The translations under genes were made by a program, and so were the position numbers. The notes beneath the pieces are model-generated. The model worked only from the letters and a program-made list of their open reading frames with translations, searched no databases and had not been told where the DNA came from. A stretch of 64,000 nucleotides of DNA from Sipunculus nudus (taxonomy: Eukaryota; Annelida; Sipuncula; Golfingiida; Sipunculidae), in contig CM049307.1 in NCBI GenBank assembly GCA_026874595.1, positions 93,284,330-93,348,329 of the forward strand. The letters run 5' to 3'. Positions 1 to 11,790 of the stretch are shown here, one piece after another; within the stretch, counting starts at the first letter, position 1; each line of letters starts with the position of its first letter.

Positions 1-1562
1 TACGCTGTACAATAACTCAGATATTATCAATTAAGTGAAAAAAGTTCATGTTTTCCACACTCAATTGTTACTAAATCAGGTGGAGTATTTTTTTTTTTTC
101 AAATCACGAGAAAATGTCTGAAATTTGAATTTATGCAAGACTTTAGCCCAGGGCTCTCTGTGCCTACATTGTTTTTAGGCGTCTAGGGCACTTGGAGAAT
201 AAGTAAATAGTGTTAGCAGGGCAGCAGAAATAGACAAATGCCTGGTAGTTTGTTCCCAATGTGCACTTCACCGGCACACCGTGTTTGATATCTCCCGGCA
301 ACATCTGCTTGCGTTTCCCATTAAAGGATTCTTTTGTAATGCGTGAAATTTTGTTCTCCGTTTCAAAAAGCAATGCAAATGTATATGCATAGTTCTAGTA
401 TGCAAGTGCGTAAAGACGACCCTCCCGCTGTCTAGATGAGCGAACAAATGATTACAAGTTGCTTACCAGCGAGTGTGAAAACCACTAGGAGTGCCTGGTG
501 AATCATTTTGTCGCTTAACTTCGGAAGTCACGAATCAAGTTTACTCTAACTCTCTCCAGGTCGCAAATGGGCATGGTGCGCGAGTAACACTATTTTAGTG
601 GGTCCTGCTCTACGTCACCCATGCCAACAGGCATAAACACTGAATAAATTAACTGTCCACGTGGGAGTTTTGTGGCGTCAACTTGCAAATCAATATGTCT
701 CCAACGAGATAAAATTAAGTTAGCTGATAATTGCCATTTAGAGACAATGACGAATTGGCTATAGAGCACTTGCAATAATTAATCAAGAATAACCAAAATA
801 TTAATGTCTTCCTGTTCAGTAATAAATAATAAGAATAAGAATACGAATAAGAATAAGAATTTATTTTATATAACGTAAAACCACATGTGATATAAAATGC
901 TTAACACACATTACAAAACACATATATATCACAGATAAGTAGAGAATATATATGACAACTTAAATAGAAAATAGAAAATACTGAAAACTATGACGTACAT
1001 GAATCACTAAGAAACGTACATCACTGATCTTTAAATAGGTTTATACTAATGTCGTTTTTGAGTATTTAGTAGACGAGGCTATTTCTAATAGTTCTAGATT
1101 CTAGATTAATATTTGTTTGATAAATTTGTGGATATCTATTTTTCTCTAAGATGCATATACCATTTGCTACCCGGGTGTTTTATCGGCAAACCATGTACAG
1201 TCTGTTTTATATCTTCATGTCACTTTTTAAAACAATTATTATTTGAGCAATCGCAGTGTGCTGTGTTTGATCACAACCGTTAATTAGAAACAAGAACATG
1301 CCATTTGCTGCGAAGGTGAAGCCGGAAATAAACAAGTGACGTATGGATCCAGACACTCAGCTGACAAACATAATCACTGCCGTTAAAACCCAAAACCCAT
1401 AGTGAATCATATTAATATATGATTATATATGAATAATATGCGGGTTCTGAAAAAATTCTATGACATGGTTGACATATGTTACAAAATTTGTTTAAAGTTA
1501 CAAAGATAAAACAATGAGGCGGCCCTGCTGATATCATACAACGGCGAAAGCAGTCTGGCGAA
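1..1562. other. AT-rich stretch without a recognisable gene
   Basis: No open frame here shows a known domain, and the longest frames are under 70 codons. The only structured sequence is a short AAGAAT-type hexanucleotide run near 820-866. I see no splice-bounded exon that I would defend. Confidence 0.6.
820..866. repeat. AAGAAT-type hexanucleotide microsatellite
   Basis: About six imperfect copies of an AATAAG/AAGAAT unit lie in a row, interrupted by one ACGAAT variant. It is a simple repeat with no coding implication. Confidence 0.8.
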
Positions 1563-4470
1563 TTTAAAACCGGTGCCGTTTTTTAAATGTATTCAGCACG
1601 GATCGGCTAAGTAACATTTCTCAAACGATAGGCTTTATGGCTTAATTTCGTGCTTGTTAAGACGTTGCATGTTGATGTTATTTCCGTTATCATTAACATT
1701 TTTTTTTTCATTGAGAATGAAAATTTATGAGTATGGCGTATTTCTGATTTGGTTATACTCTGGTAAAACTGCTATTCGTCTGTATTATAAAAATCATTTC
1801 ACTGTCTATGGCCACTAGTATGAGACACTATATAAAGATATTCAACGTCAATATGGACAGCAGTTTCCCTTGCAATTGTTGCTTGTGATTTGATTATTGA
1901 GAAACCGCTTTCCTTTGATGAATGTTTACTCAAAATTAAAAGATTCTAATGAAATGATATAGTCCTTTCTTTACGAAATGATAGCCCGCCTTCACTAAAC
2001 TTTCGGGAATGACCAGGAAACAGGTAAATTGTGATGAGAACATTAGCTGTCATTTTAGTTTTTACTCTTAAATTTGCATTAAGATCATTTAGGAGGAAAC
2101 ATAGCGAATCGCAGACAAGATAGCACAAAGAAAAAAAAGTGAGCACACCCAATTTAAAGAAAAACCTTTTGATACTTGAGAGCCTTCCGTGATTTATAAG
2201 CTATATAAGATAAATGAACTAATTATAGTGACCAAGTAGTATGCAGACTAATTGACGAAACTAGTTTCTGCATACCTGGGGCTGAGGCTGTGTGACATTA
2301 AATTTCAAAATCCTTGTTAAAACTTTGGTGCGGGATGTAAGTTTCACATGTATATGGTACTGCTCTGTGATTTCAAATGTTTTTCAAAGTTATATAAAAC
2401 AAAATAAAATGTCAAAATGAGGTTCAACATTTCATTAGTGTGATCCCTTGTGAACATTACGTCCAGGAGGCTTACAAAACTTAAAGTCTGATTTTCAGGA
2501 TACTCAAAATGTTTAAGCATTTGACAAGATATATTCGCAGAATATACATCACACGTATGGCGGTTATTATTTATGCTTTGTTTACGGGACGTTCATTCCA
2601 CTTTTTATATTCATAACACACTCGTCAAGCACTGGTTACCTTCAAAACACAATGTAAACAAACGTGAGCACGTACAAACATGTCGCATATCATAAAATTG
2701 GACTTTGACAAGAAATTAAAAAAAAAAACATCTGATCTAAATCTCCCTTCCTGGTAGTTTAATGTGTAAACATACAAGGAGAGTTATAATATCAGGTCTT
2801 TCTCCGTTTTTCTTACGTATATATCTTTTTATATGCACAGGAGTATTATTTCAGAAGTACAACACGCGCATATAAATACCTATAGCACATTAGCGCATTT
2901 TGAATATGAACTGGTGTAAAATACCTCAAGAAGACGACCAGTGTTATTTGTTGTACCATGAAGAACATCTTTATACAAATTATTTTGTCTCTGGTTCTAT
3001 TTTTAATTAGCTGTGATTACTAATTTACTATATTACATACTTGGAATCATATATGCATGTTTTATATTTTAATAAGGGGCCTCCTTATAGCCTTCTTAGT
3101 CGTAATATTTCCGCAATTAAAGGTTTTTATTGAACCAATAACGTGCTTGCAAGCAGGGACTGATATAAACTATTGACAATAAGTCCAAAACACACCAAAA
3201 ATGTAGGTTGAAGTCAATGTATAACTTTTTATGAAGATCAATTGTTAAGAAAGACCTCTTTCATCGTAGATGCACTGTATATTTTTATTGGTTTGGTTTG
3301 CCTCAAGAAAAACAAAGAAAAAATCCCTGAATTTCTGTCGCACCGCATCTGCGCCTGCCGCGATGAATTTGCATGATAGCATAGGTTGCCCGAAATATCT
3401 CAGTGTAATAAAATAGAATAATAATACCAATATAAAACTTGTTTGATATACAAAAGAACAAAGTTATTGTGCTGAATAACAAACCAAACCAGAGCATTCT
3501 TATGGTGTTAACAATCTGTTATCTGGCCGGAGACAGGAGAAATGCACAGTGTTTGCCAGAAGTGGGGAGTATGATTGATTTCATAGTTGATATTTGTAAT
3601 TATATGTGGTGATGATAAGAGACGCGCATGTTGAAACGAAGCACGGGACAAGGTGCTGCGATGTATCTGTCGCATGTATATTTCGCTTTTCAGCCAGCGG
3701 CAAAGCCGCCCAAAGTTAAATCATATTAATCATACGATTGCACAAGTTCAATACATGGAAGCAGGATCATGTTGCCCTATCTGAATTTGGAAAAAAAAAC
3801 GACGGTATTACGGAGCCAGCTCGACAGGTCTCTCACGTCATGTCCGTAATCATTAAATTTAAGAATCTGCTAAGATTTAAGACATAAGACATATTTGCAT
3901 TACCGTTCAAATTGTTATCAACAAACTATGAATTAACCATAAAATACATGAAATAAATGTTCAGATAGTCGCAAACTATTCAAAATATACGTCTTTCATA
4001 GGTTTAAAAAATAATTCATCATTTTCTTAATGTTTAAAATTATGTTTGTGTTTGATATGTCGTTATGTTTTTAGTTCTTAATTCTAGAGAATCAATGTGG
4101 AATGTTGGGATATGCATTTATTGAATTTTGAGGCGGGCAAGTACGTGCCTTTGAGAGTTTTTATATAGTTAATTATAACATATAGCTTGTGGATCACGGT
4201 GACTTATTCAAGATAACTAATGCACTCTGTTGAATTTCTAAACCTGTAACGGTTAGGTGGATACAGTTAAAAATAATATGTTGCAAGCAGTATTTACATT
4301 AAAATTGTTTCTGTTCTACTTCAGATAAATCATAAATACAAACTGATAGAGAATGAGTGAGTAAAAAAAATCTTTGTGACATGGAATAAATACAATTGGG
4401 TCTTCAACAAAGACCAATATTGAGAGTCTAAATATAAAGCATTAACAATGGTGAAATAAAGATAAAGGAC
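1563..4470 (+). repeat. Large repeat family, locus A, alpha arm
   Basis: This segment aligns collinearly with 42845-44890: both contain the block GTATTCAGCACGG followed by the same order of blocks through GAGGCGGGCAAG. Relative to that copy it has about 370 extra bases near 3120-3490. Its last part (about 4020-4460) also matches 14570-15110. From about 2530 to 4020 it is a diverged match, in the same order, to the beta arm at 9500-10870. No open frame is conserved between copies, so I treat it as non-coding. Terminal inverted repeats and target duplications were not found, so the mobility class is unknown. The arm ends at a TATC/TA microsatellite. Confidence 0.8.
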
Positions 4471-4476
4471 TATCTG

Positions 4477-4551
<75 letters not shown>

Positions 4552-4580
4552 ATCTATATATATATATATATATATCCATC

Positions 4581-4620
<40 letters not shown>
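4471..4620. repeat. (TATC)n-(TA)n-(TG)n compound microsatellite
   Basis: A run of TATC units passes into TA units, is broken twice by CCATC, and ends in TG units. The same TATC-to-TA pattern closes the homologous alpha tail in locus B at 15133, so the microsatellite seed belongs to the repeat family. Confidence 0.95.
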
Positions 4621-4626
<6 letters not shown>

Positions 4627-5199
4627 CTACAGTATGTGATGAATCTGAACATTATATACCTAAAGGCCGTGTCACACAGCCGTTGACGCATAAATTGCGC
4701 ATAATGTACACATAAAATTGAAAAATTTGTATTTATACGCGGACATACGTGGACAAAAATAGAAAAGTTGAAGGTTATGCGTAAAATTTTGACAGATGAA
4801 TCACGGTAGAACGACGCATAAACTACGCATGAAATACGAAAAAAACTGCGCAAAGAACACGCATATCCACGGAAAAGCCAAATTCCTAAATAATTTCCAC
4901 GGATGAAACACGAAAGAACTGCGTATGATCCTCGCATTATCGACGCAAAGCACGAATGAGTAGCGCATGCTCCGCGTATAGATCGCGTATGTATCACGCA
5001 TGAATCGCTTATGTTCCGCGCATGTTTCGCGGACGTTGGGTGTTTGTATTGCGTCCGCACCGCGCTGCCGCTGCATTTCTTCATAAATAGTCATTACAGA
5101 CTGGACACCATAAAAGAAAGAAAACACAACCACGAAGACCGCTGACGAGTGAACATCTGCATCGTTTCAAGATCCTTTCAGGAAGGCGTGATTATGAGG

Positions 5200-5430
5200 G
5201 CAGGGAGGAAGAGGAAGGCCCAAGTTCCTGAGCCAAGATTTCCAATCCCCCCTCCCTCCCTCCCGATGATCTTCCCGAAGCTACTGGTGGTGGTCAAGGT
5301 GCCAATGGTGATGATCCCCCCCAAGCTACTGCTGGTGTTGATGCTCCCCCACAACCTCCTGATGCCGATAGTGATGCTGCCCCCACAAGCTCCTGGTGCC
5401 GATGGTGATGCTCCCCAATAAGATCCTGCC
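5200..5430. repeat. GC-rich imperfect minisatellite inside the Harbinger remnant
   Basis: Roughly four imperfect units of about 33 bp share the core GCATCACCATCGGCACCAGG on the minus strand. On the plus strand one frame reads as an acidic Gly/Ala/Pro/Asp-rich stretch following a basic RKRK motif near 5205. This could be a trace of the second Harbinger protein (the Myb-like accessory ORF, often encoded on the opposite strand), but no Myb helices are visible, so that reading is weak. Confidence 0.5.
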
Positions 5431-5454
5431 TATGATGCTGGACCCTCCCAACCA

Positions 5455-5817
5455 ACCAGAGGCAAGGTGGCACATGGACAGTGCCACCCTGAGTCCAGGA
5501 TCAAGAGGTGGTCGTCAGTTGGTGGTCTGTTTCGTTATTTTTGGTGTCAGCCTCTCCATGATCTCGTCGTACATTGCAGGCGGCATCCGCAGGAATTTAT
5601 GGAAGGATCTTGGATCTTCATTTCTCATTTCCACCATCAATCTGTTATAGATCCCAAGTTCGACTCTTCTTCCACTCAAAGGCCTCACCCTGGCGACCCT
5701 GTGTCTTCTCCCACGCCTTCTTCTCTGCCTCCGGTGCAGGATCTGCTGAAGCTGGACCAGTTGGTTGTTATGCTGCTGCAGTAGGAAGGAAAGGGCTTCT
5801 CTGCATTGGGGGTTCAT
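5455..5817 (-). pseudogene. Harbinger transposase N-terminal fragment
   Basis: Minus-strand translation from 5817 gives a Gln-rich and then Arg-rich N-terminus. It is followed by a segment typical of PIF/Harbinger (HARBI1-like) transposases: RVELGIYNRLMVEM, NEDPRSFHKFLRMPP and ITKQTTN. An in-frame stop interrupts it at about 5512, after which the same frame resumes with LDPGLRVALSMCHLASG, matching the family's next conserved block. The DDE catalytic core is absent because the sequence passes into a minisatellite. It is therefore a dead fragment. The family match is by pattern recognition and not by a database search. Confidence 0.8.
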
Positions 5818-6450
5818 GGTCTCCTCTCCAGGATGTCATTGAACAAAAGATGTGGACTTATGGGCGGCGTGAAGCAGACTGGTTCAGCGGTCCGAAATCG
5901 GCCGGTTTATCTACCCTGTCCCCATACACGGTTCTTTCGTGAAGCATGCGTGATTCTAGCGTAAATCTAGCGTAGTTAATTTGTTTTTATAAGTGACTAA
6001 TGCGTAATGTGCGTAGTTATTAGCGGTATACGCGATTTATACATCTGCGATACATGCGTGTTATATGCGTGAAAGGTTCGTTAAACATACGCGGACATAC
6101 GCAGAACGGGCGTGAAAATCACCGATTTTCCGTAACAATCTCATATGTATCGCGCACATGCGCGTATGAATAACGCATGAATTGCGTAAGAACGTCGTAT
6201 AAACTACGTAAATTACGCATAAATTGCCTAAATCCAAAAAATTGACAAATTTTGTGCAGCGCAAAACCGTTTTCGCGTATGTCTGCGTATGCCCACCCCG
6301 GTCTCCACTCGCTGCGCATAGCGACAATGAAATGTGCATGAAAATCTTATGAATTACGTGTATCGCGTATGAATTACGTATCTCCGTGCCTCATATTTTA
6401 TGCGTAGTCTATGCGCAATTTTTGCGTAAGTGCTGTGTGACGCTGCCTTT

Positions 6451-6914
6451 AGCATATCATGATCTGATGCAACACAAAGACCGCGGGGGAAAGACAGCAT
6501 TCTCGCAGTAAATCTTTTTAATCATTTCTACAGAGCTATGTAAAAGAAAGCCATGTCGTACTACCCTGTGAAACATGCTGGCTGCTCTGGCCTACGGTCA
6601 TGTGATACTGTCCTGTTATCCTGTTACAGAGGCTTGTGGTGTCATTTAATGTTTTGTGGGATATAAGATGCTTAGCAGTGTCCCTGTGATAACATCTGAT
6701 GTCCTATGACTAAGGCTTGTGGTCCTACACTCCTGCCACTAATTCTTACGAAACCAGATTGTAGTGTCATATAATACCCTGTCACACTTTCCTGATGTTC
6801 TGCAACTCTGAGTTGGTGTGTCCTAAATTCAGGTGACACCGTCCTGCTGTCCAGCGATCATGCCCTTCTGTCCCACGATATGTGCCTCCTCCAAGTTTTG
6901 AATTCCACGACCTT
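6451..6914. other. Unique spacer in locus A
   Basis: This stretch lies between the Harbinger right end and the point where homology to locus C resumes near 6915. It has several tracts built on TCCTG/TGTGGT words but no gene that I can support. In locus C the whole interval corresponding to 4137-6914 is missing. Confidence 0.5.
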
Positions 6915-7893
6915 TAGGCTGAGGGAGCAGGCTGGATGCAGGTTTCACCTTGGTAGATTTTCTTTATTCCTTTTTTAAACGTATTATAGTCACATACAAA
7001 ACACGTCAATTAAATGTTTAAAAGCACGATGATTGAAAATGTTCAATATTTTGCACATTGTTAGGGATAAAAGTGAAATGAGGTACAATCTTCGTTAAAT
7101 GGTGTAATTAAGGAGATTCGTTTATAACATGAAATGAGAGTAAAACTTTGTATTATGTTTCACCAAATCGAGACTGACTGTTAACATGAATTTTCGGTCA
7201 CTTCTGGCCGGCTGTGTGACGCGTACACCTGATAAATGTTTGATATCAAGAAGCATTTACTTCCAATATTACATCAGTTATTTAAAGATTTTAGAGTTAA
7301 CAAGAAACCAACAATTTAAGGTCCCTGACGTGGGATGATTCCAAACCCGTGTTTGCATTCACATATTCGGCCCATATTTCAAGGTTCATCACTGCATACG
7401 TTACCCTTACGTTTTTATTTATTCCTTGATAAAGTTCCTGAATCACTATCATGTACCGGATTCACACGCGTCTTATCGATTCTTCATTTGCCCATTCCCG
7501 AAATACCCTGACAATTTCATGAGATACTGTTCTTGATTGTGTTAGTTTTAATGTGAAACACATACACACGAAAGGGTATGAATACATACCCTCCAGGTGG
7601 AGGCAAACAAAGGTGGAGAGACTGCCGTCTGCCATGCAGTCCATTAGGTTTTTTTCACCCATTTCACTTCTGAGTAAATAGGTTTGCTGTGGCAAAGAAT
7701 TAAAAACAAAAAAAAAAGTTTGAGACTACATGTGTGCTCCGCCATTATTATAATAATATGTTGGTCTGTGGTACATGAACAATTTTCGTCTCGATCAACC
7801 CGATGTATCAACCCGATGGCTGGATCGCAGTCGAATTCCACAACAAAGCCGACCAGGAATTTAAAACCAGTAAATAGCTATGGCCCTGTGCAA
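6915..7893 (+). repeat. Large repeat family, locus A, start of beta arm
   Basis: Homologous to 44916-45830. The shared start is GGATGCAGGTTTCACCTTGG, and similarity continues to the hAT insertion point. It contains a block (about 7325-7409) that is almost unchanged between the two loci while its surroundings have drifted. The minus frame across that block reads YAVMNLEIWAEYVNANTG and is open in both copies, but stops and frame breaks lie on both sides. Confidence 0.75.
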
Positions 7894-9130
7894 CAGGTTT
7901 GGCAGGTTTCTACCCAATGTGTTAATTACCTGGGTAGTTACTGGGTAATTATCAATATGGTAAAAATAATTTCTACCATGGTACAAATGGTGGATAGGGT
8001 AGATACTCTAATGGGAATTTAAAAATATATATAAAATCATTTGTTAAATGGCATAAAAATAAATAAAGTATCACTGATATAAAGGTGCAAAGTTAGTACC
8101 CTTTTTAGTTAATTAAACCATCACCAGGGTTTGTCAAGCTTAGCTAGGCACTAGGAACCCTGAGTTCAGTCATGTATCACACACATCACCTTGCATCAGT
8201 GCATGCTTCACGGTTTCTGAAACCTTTCTAGTGAAATGGGTTGGTTTTCCTAATTATTCTTTGAGCACCAATTTGTGATTAAATCAATTTAAATGACATG
8301 CATCACTGCACATGGGAAACCCTCCTTAGGCTGGCATATGAATCCCTACTTGGGACATTTTACTAAGGGAGTTACAATTGATTAACCTGTATGCTCTGAA
8401 AATCAACTCTTTGGTCCCTTCCTAGCATGCTTCTTCTCTGAAACAGCTAGTAACGTGAACCCCACTACATGGTGGCATACGATGAAAGGTTTTGGGGTAA
8501 GCCTTGCTTTTAAAGACTTTTAGTGTTCAGCTTCTGCAGTCCCTAGCATCTTTAGTATATATTGAGAGTGTATTCTCAAACATGGGTTCTATCCACAACA
8601 ATGTTTGTAACACACTTGGAAATAAAAATGCCAGTGAGCTCTTCTTCTGCTTTTTAGATGTTAAAAGGACAGACAGAGCTGAACTACTGAAGAACCTGAT
8701 GATCATACAATCATGAGAGTAATCAAAATATTCATGATTATATTGCATAGATTTGTACATTTACAATTAGAGAATTAAGATTTAGGATTCAACAAAGAAT
8801 CAGAGAAAGAACTGTACATCCGTACATTCCAAGGGAATTATTTGCATGCAAAACACCGTGTGTTAAAGAACTTAATTTTTTTTAATAAATTGTATTTTTT
8901 TCATGTTTAAATCAATTTTTTTTATCTTGTTGATAACTGGTTATACTTTCATATTTTCTGCAACATTTTTTCTTAAACATTTTTTTCATTCTGGCCAGCT
9001 GAGGTTTCGACCCATTTCTACTCTATTTCTACCATTTCTACCTGGTAAAAGGTATTTCTACCATTTTCATCCCAGTTTCTACTGATGGTAGCGTAGAAAT
9101 ACCTTTCTACCGGGAAGAAACCTAACCCTG
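7894..9130 (+). mobile_element. hAT-superfamily DNA transposon, truncated
   Basis: The 1,237-bp insertion starts CAGGTTTGGCAGGTTTCTAC and ends with the imperfect inverse (reverse complement CAGGGTTAGGTTTCTTCCC). It is flanked by an 8-bp duplication, CTGTGCAA on the left and TTGTGCAA on the right (7/8). An 8-bp duplication with CAG-starting ends is the hAT signature. The homologous positions in locus B (about 15700) and locus C (about 45820) lack the insertion and read straight through, giving two empty sites. Both ends carry subterminal repeats of a TTTCTACC/GGTAGAAA word. A broken transposase C-terminus lies inside. Confidence 0.9.
8449..8716 (+). pseudogene. hAT transposase C-terminal dimerisation region, frameshifted
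   Basis: The first frame gives NPTTWWHTMKGFGVSLAF (about 8458-8510), matching the WW-containing start of the hAT C-terminal domain. The reading frame then shifts and continues as SLASLVYIESVFSNMGSIHN and LGNKNASELFFCF to about 8716. This corresponds to the family's conserved S(A)S.ER.FS..G.I...R..L...K...L...... block. The N-terminal BED finger and the catalytic core are missing. The element therefore could not move itself. Confidence 0.85.
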
Positions 9131-9251
9131 TTGTGCAAGGATATGACAGCTCACCTATCACAGTTGTACAGCACTGAATGCATACAAAAGCTATAGCGAT
9201 TTAGGTAACCTACCTAATGTATTTTTGTAGCCTTGCCCTTTAACAAAATTT

Positions 9252-9329
9252 AATAAATCCTTTCATGAACTTTTGTGTAGATTTGCTTCCAATAAATCCT
9301 TTCATGAACTTTTGTGTAGATTCGCTTCC
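9252..9329 (+). repeat. 39-bp direct tandem duplication
   Basis: Two adjacent 39-bp copies beginning AATAAATCCTTTCATGAACT (9252-9290 and 9291-9329) differ at one base. Loci B and C have a single copy, so the duplication is young and specific to locus A. Confidence 0.9.
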
Positions 9330-11059
9330 AAACAAATTAAATAAATAAGGACAATGAAAACATAATACCTTTCGCTTGTGTTGAATATACCAAATTTATG
9401 AGCTCGCCATAGATTCGCTGCACAGCTGCAATTGAAGTCTTCGTTACAAATGCCACACTATGGTGTTTTTGAGTGCTCGCACGGCTAGCGTTAATTTAAG
9501 TTATTGCTTCCGTATTCGATTCGAAACACACCTGTCATGCATTGGTTACTGTCCAAACACTAAGTAAACAAAGGTATGCAAGTTGAAACATGTCACATTT
9601 ACACAAATCCAACTTTTACGAGAAAGGTTAAAAAAACAACCTGACCTTAACCTCTCATCCTGGAATATATACTGAATAATCAGGCATGTCTTCTAGTTTT
9701 CTTATGCTTAATATCATATATATATAAACACATGCATGTCCCTTTTATATATACAAAGAAGCACATACAGACCTATAAAACATGATAGTTCATTACTAAT
9801 GGTTATTATTCTAACCTACTAGAAAGCACTAACAGAACGCATTACTCGGCCAACACTTGTTTCTGCCAGACATTTTGTACAGGCTCTGACCGAATGATAA
9901 TGATGGATAAAATAAATGAGCGAATGTGGCGTTCTTGGGAGGTAAAGGTCCTAGCCAATCTCTCTCCCTCGAAAAGGACAAACAAAAAGTGAGTAAAAAG
10001 CGTCAAGAACTAAGACGTTATTATGACGTCATTGTCACAGCACTCATTGAAGGTACCTGTAAACGTTGATGTACCTTTATTCGATGGGATCGGTATTGAG
10101 ATTCGCACAATAATTCCACCGAGCCAACTTTTTTTTTCTCCTCATTTTTTTTGCCCATGACCCATCCTTCCATCAAATTTTATTAACATCCTGCCTTAAC
10201 TTTAGAAAATATGGCTCTGACATACAAACATACAATCTCACCTACACAAACACAAACATTGCCTATCACACAACCCCTTGTCAACTTGGAAGGCCGAGGT
10301 AATAACGTGCTGCAAGCAGGGAAACATAAGCTGACAGACACGAACATTTATTTTGAGGCCAAGGTATAATTTATAATAAAGATATAGTATTGAAACTTGT
10401 TTCACAGTAAATACACTTTGTAGGGCCCTATTGGTGACGTGTGTCCTTTGACAAACTAAATACAAACTTTGGATTCTTGTCGCAACGCATGAAAGCCTGC
10501 CGGAAGGGATTTATATTTTAGCATTATAAAATATCAGAGTTATATCTTTGTAATAAAGCAGAAATATATTAACAATACAAAAAAAATAATCATACGGCTG
10601 GACAAGTTCAATGCATGCTAGCAGGATCATAATGCCCTCGATCCTCGATTATAGGGATGAAATTACATTATATCACCACGCAAGCTCGTCAGATTTCTCA
10701 AGTCAGGTCTATAGCCATGACATTTAAGAATCTGCTAAGATTTGTAGGATATAATTAATATCTGAAAAATTTCCTTAACATTTATTTTGACAATAAAATA
10801 TGAATTACTAATGGATGACCATAAATAGGTTAATGTCTTTCATTAATTAGGAATCCTGCAAATACATAATACGTCTGCATAAGTGTCCTGATCAACCTGC
10901 CGTGTGTGCTAAGCGCATTGATAACATAAATGCAAGCTCACTGTGTGTAGTTGTTAAACAACTTGTTTGCTGCAACTGTTTGTGCTAAAATGAAGGCTAC
11001 CTATATTAAACTGCTCATCGTTTAGGTGTATAGCATCCCTGGCAAAACTCTTTGAATTC

Positions 11060-11400
11060 AGATGAGTAAGTATCACTGGGCACAGTGTTTTTCTGACGGT
11101 ATATGTATAGATGGATTTTTCATATATTTCCGTATGATATCTTAAAATGATTTAAGAAATTTATGAAAGGTGCATTATAAAAAAATATTTTAAATGGGCT
11201 AATGTAAAACTAAATATAAAATCTAAAAACTTGAGTATTTATCACTGGGCACAGTGTTTATCTAAAGGAATATGTATTGATCGATTTGTTAATATATTCC
11301 CAAATGATATCTAAAATGATTTTAAAAAGATTTATAAAAAGTGAATCATTTAAGAAATCTTTTCAATAGGCTTATATTAAACTAAATAAAATATCTCAAG
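11060..11400 (+). repeat. Two-unit tandem repeat of about 190 bp
   Basis: Both units start at a GAGTA(A)(G)TAT...CACTGGGCACAGTGTTT landmark and run through a TATGTAT.GAT..ATTT block and an AAATAAAATATCT-like end. The same doubled structure is present in locus C at about 47770-48030, so the doubling predates the split of A and C. Confidence 0.75.
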
Positions 11401-11752
11401 ACTTAGTTACTCTTTACAATGTATCTTTCTTGCATAAACTTTTAATCTGTGTATTCCGCTCAAATGTTTACCACCGTTTTCCATCCCAGTCTTCACTTAA
11501 TCAACCGGATTAAGATAACACAGGAACCAAGATTTAGCATATTAGGCGAAACAAGTTTGTTTTATTCTCATGCACCTATTTATAGAAATCTGTGCGGCGA
11601 AAGATCTGTTCACCTATTCTCGATAAATCATTCATTTGATCAGGGGATATATCAATCCATTACACTTTGGGGGTGTTTTAGATTCCAATAATATGTTTTA
11701 TTTATAGGACTCATACCAGCTAGTGCCAGATCGATTCACTTCAAGGCATTGT

Positions 11753-11790
11753 ATGTGTGTGAGTGTGTGTGTGTGTGGGGGGGGGGGGTT
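11753..11790. repeat. (TG)n followed by a poly(G) tract
   Basis: Alternating GTGTGAGTGTGTG runs directly into about a dozen G residues. The same TG-to-G structure is at 17649-17673 (B) and 48713-48738 (C), in the same flanking sequence. Confidence 0.9.

Larger units (their letters stand above)
4662..6450 (-). mobile_element. PIF/Harbinger-like DNA transposon, non-autonomous remnant
   Basis: The element is bounded by inverted repeats. The left end reads AAAGGCCGTGTCACACAGC (4662-4680); the reverse complement of the right end reads AAAGGCAGCGTCACACAGC (6432-6450). Similarity continues inward for about 50 bp through ACGCA and TTGCGCATA. If the ends are taken as AAGGC...GCCTT, the flanks give a 2-bp TA duplication; a 3-bp duplication typical of many Harbingers is not evident. 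Both arms (4680-5100 and 5940-6430) are crowded with ACGCAT/TACGC words in both orientations, which look like subterminal transposase-binding repeats. A broken Harbinger transposase lies inside on the minus strand. The long minus-strand frames in the left arm (4554-5133) reflect these repeats and are not genes. Confidence 0.8.

Noticed and set aside
4554-5133. Long minus-strand frames of 176 and 110 codons
   Set aside because: They run through TA/TG microsatellites and the ACGCAT-word arm of the Harbinger element, with no domain and biased repetitive composition.
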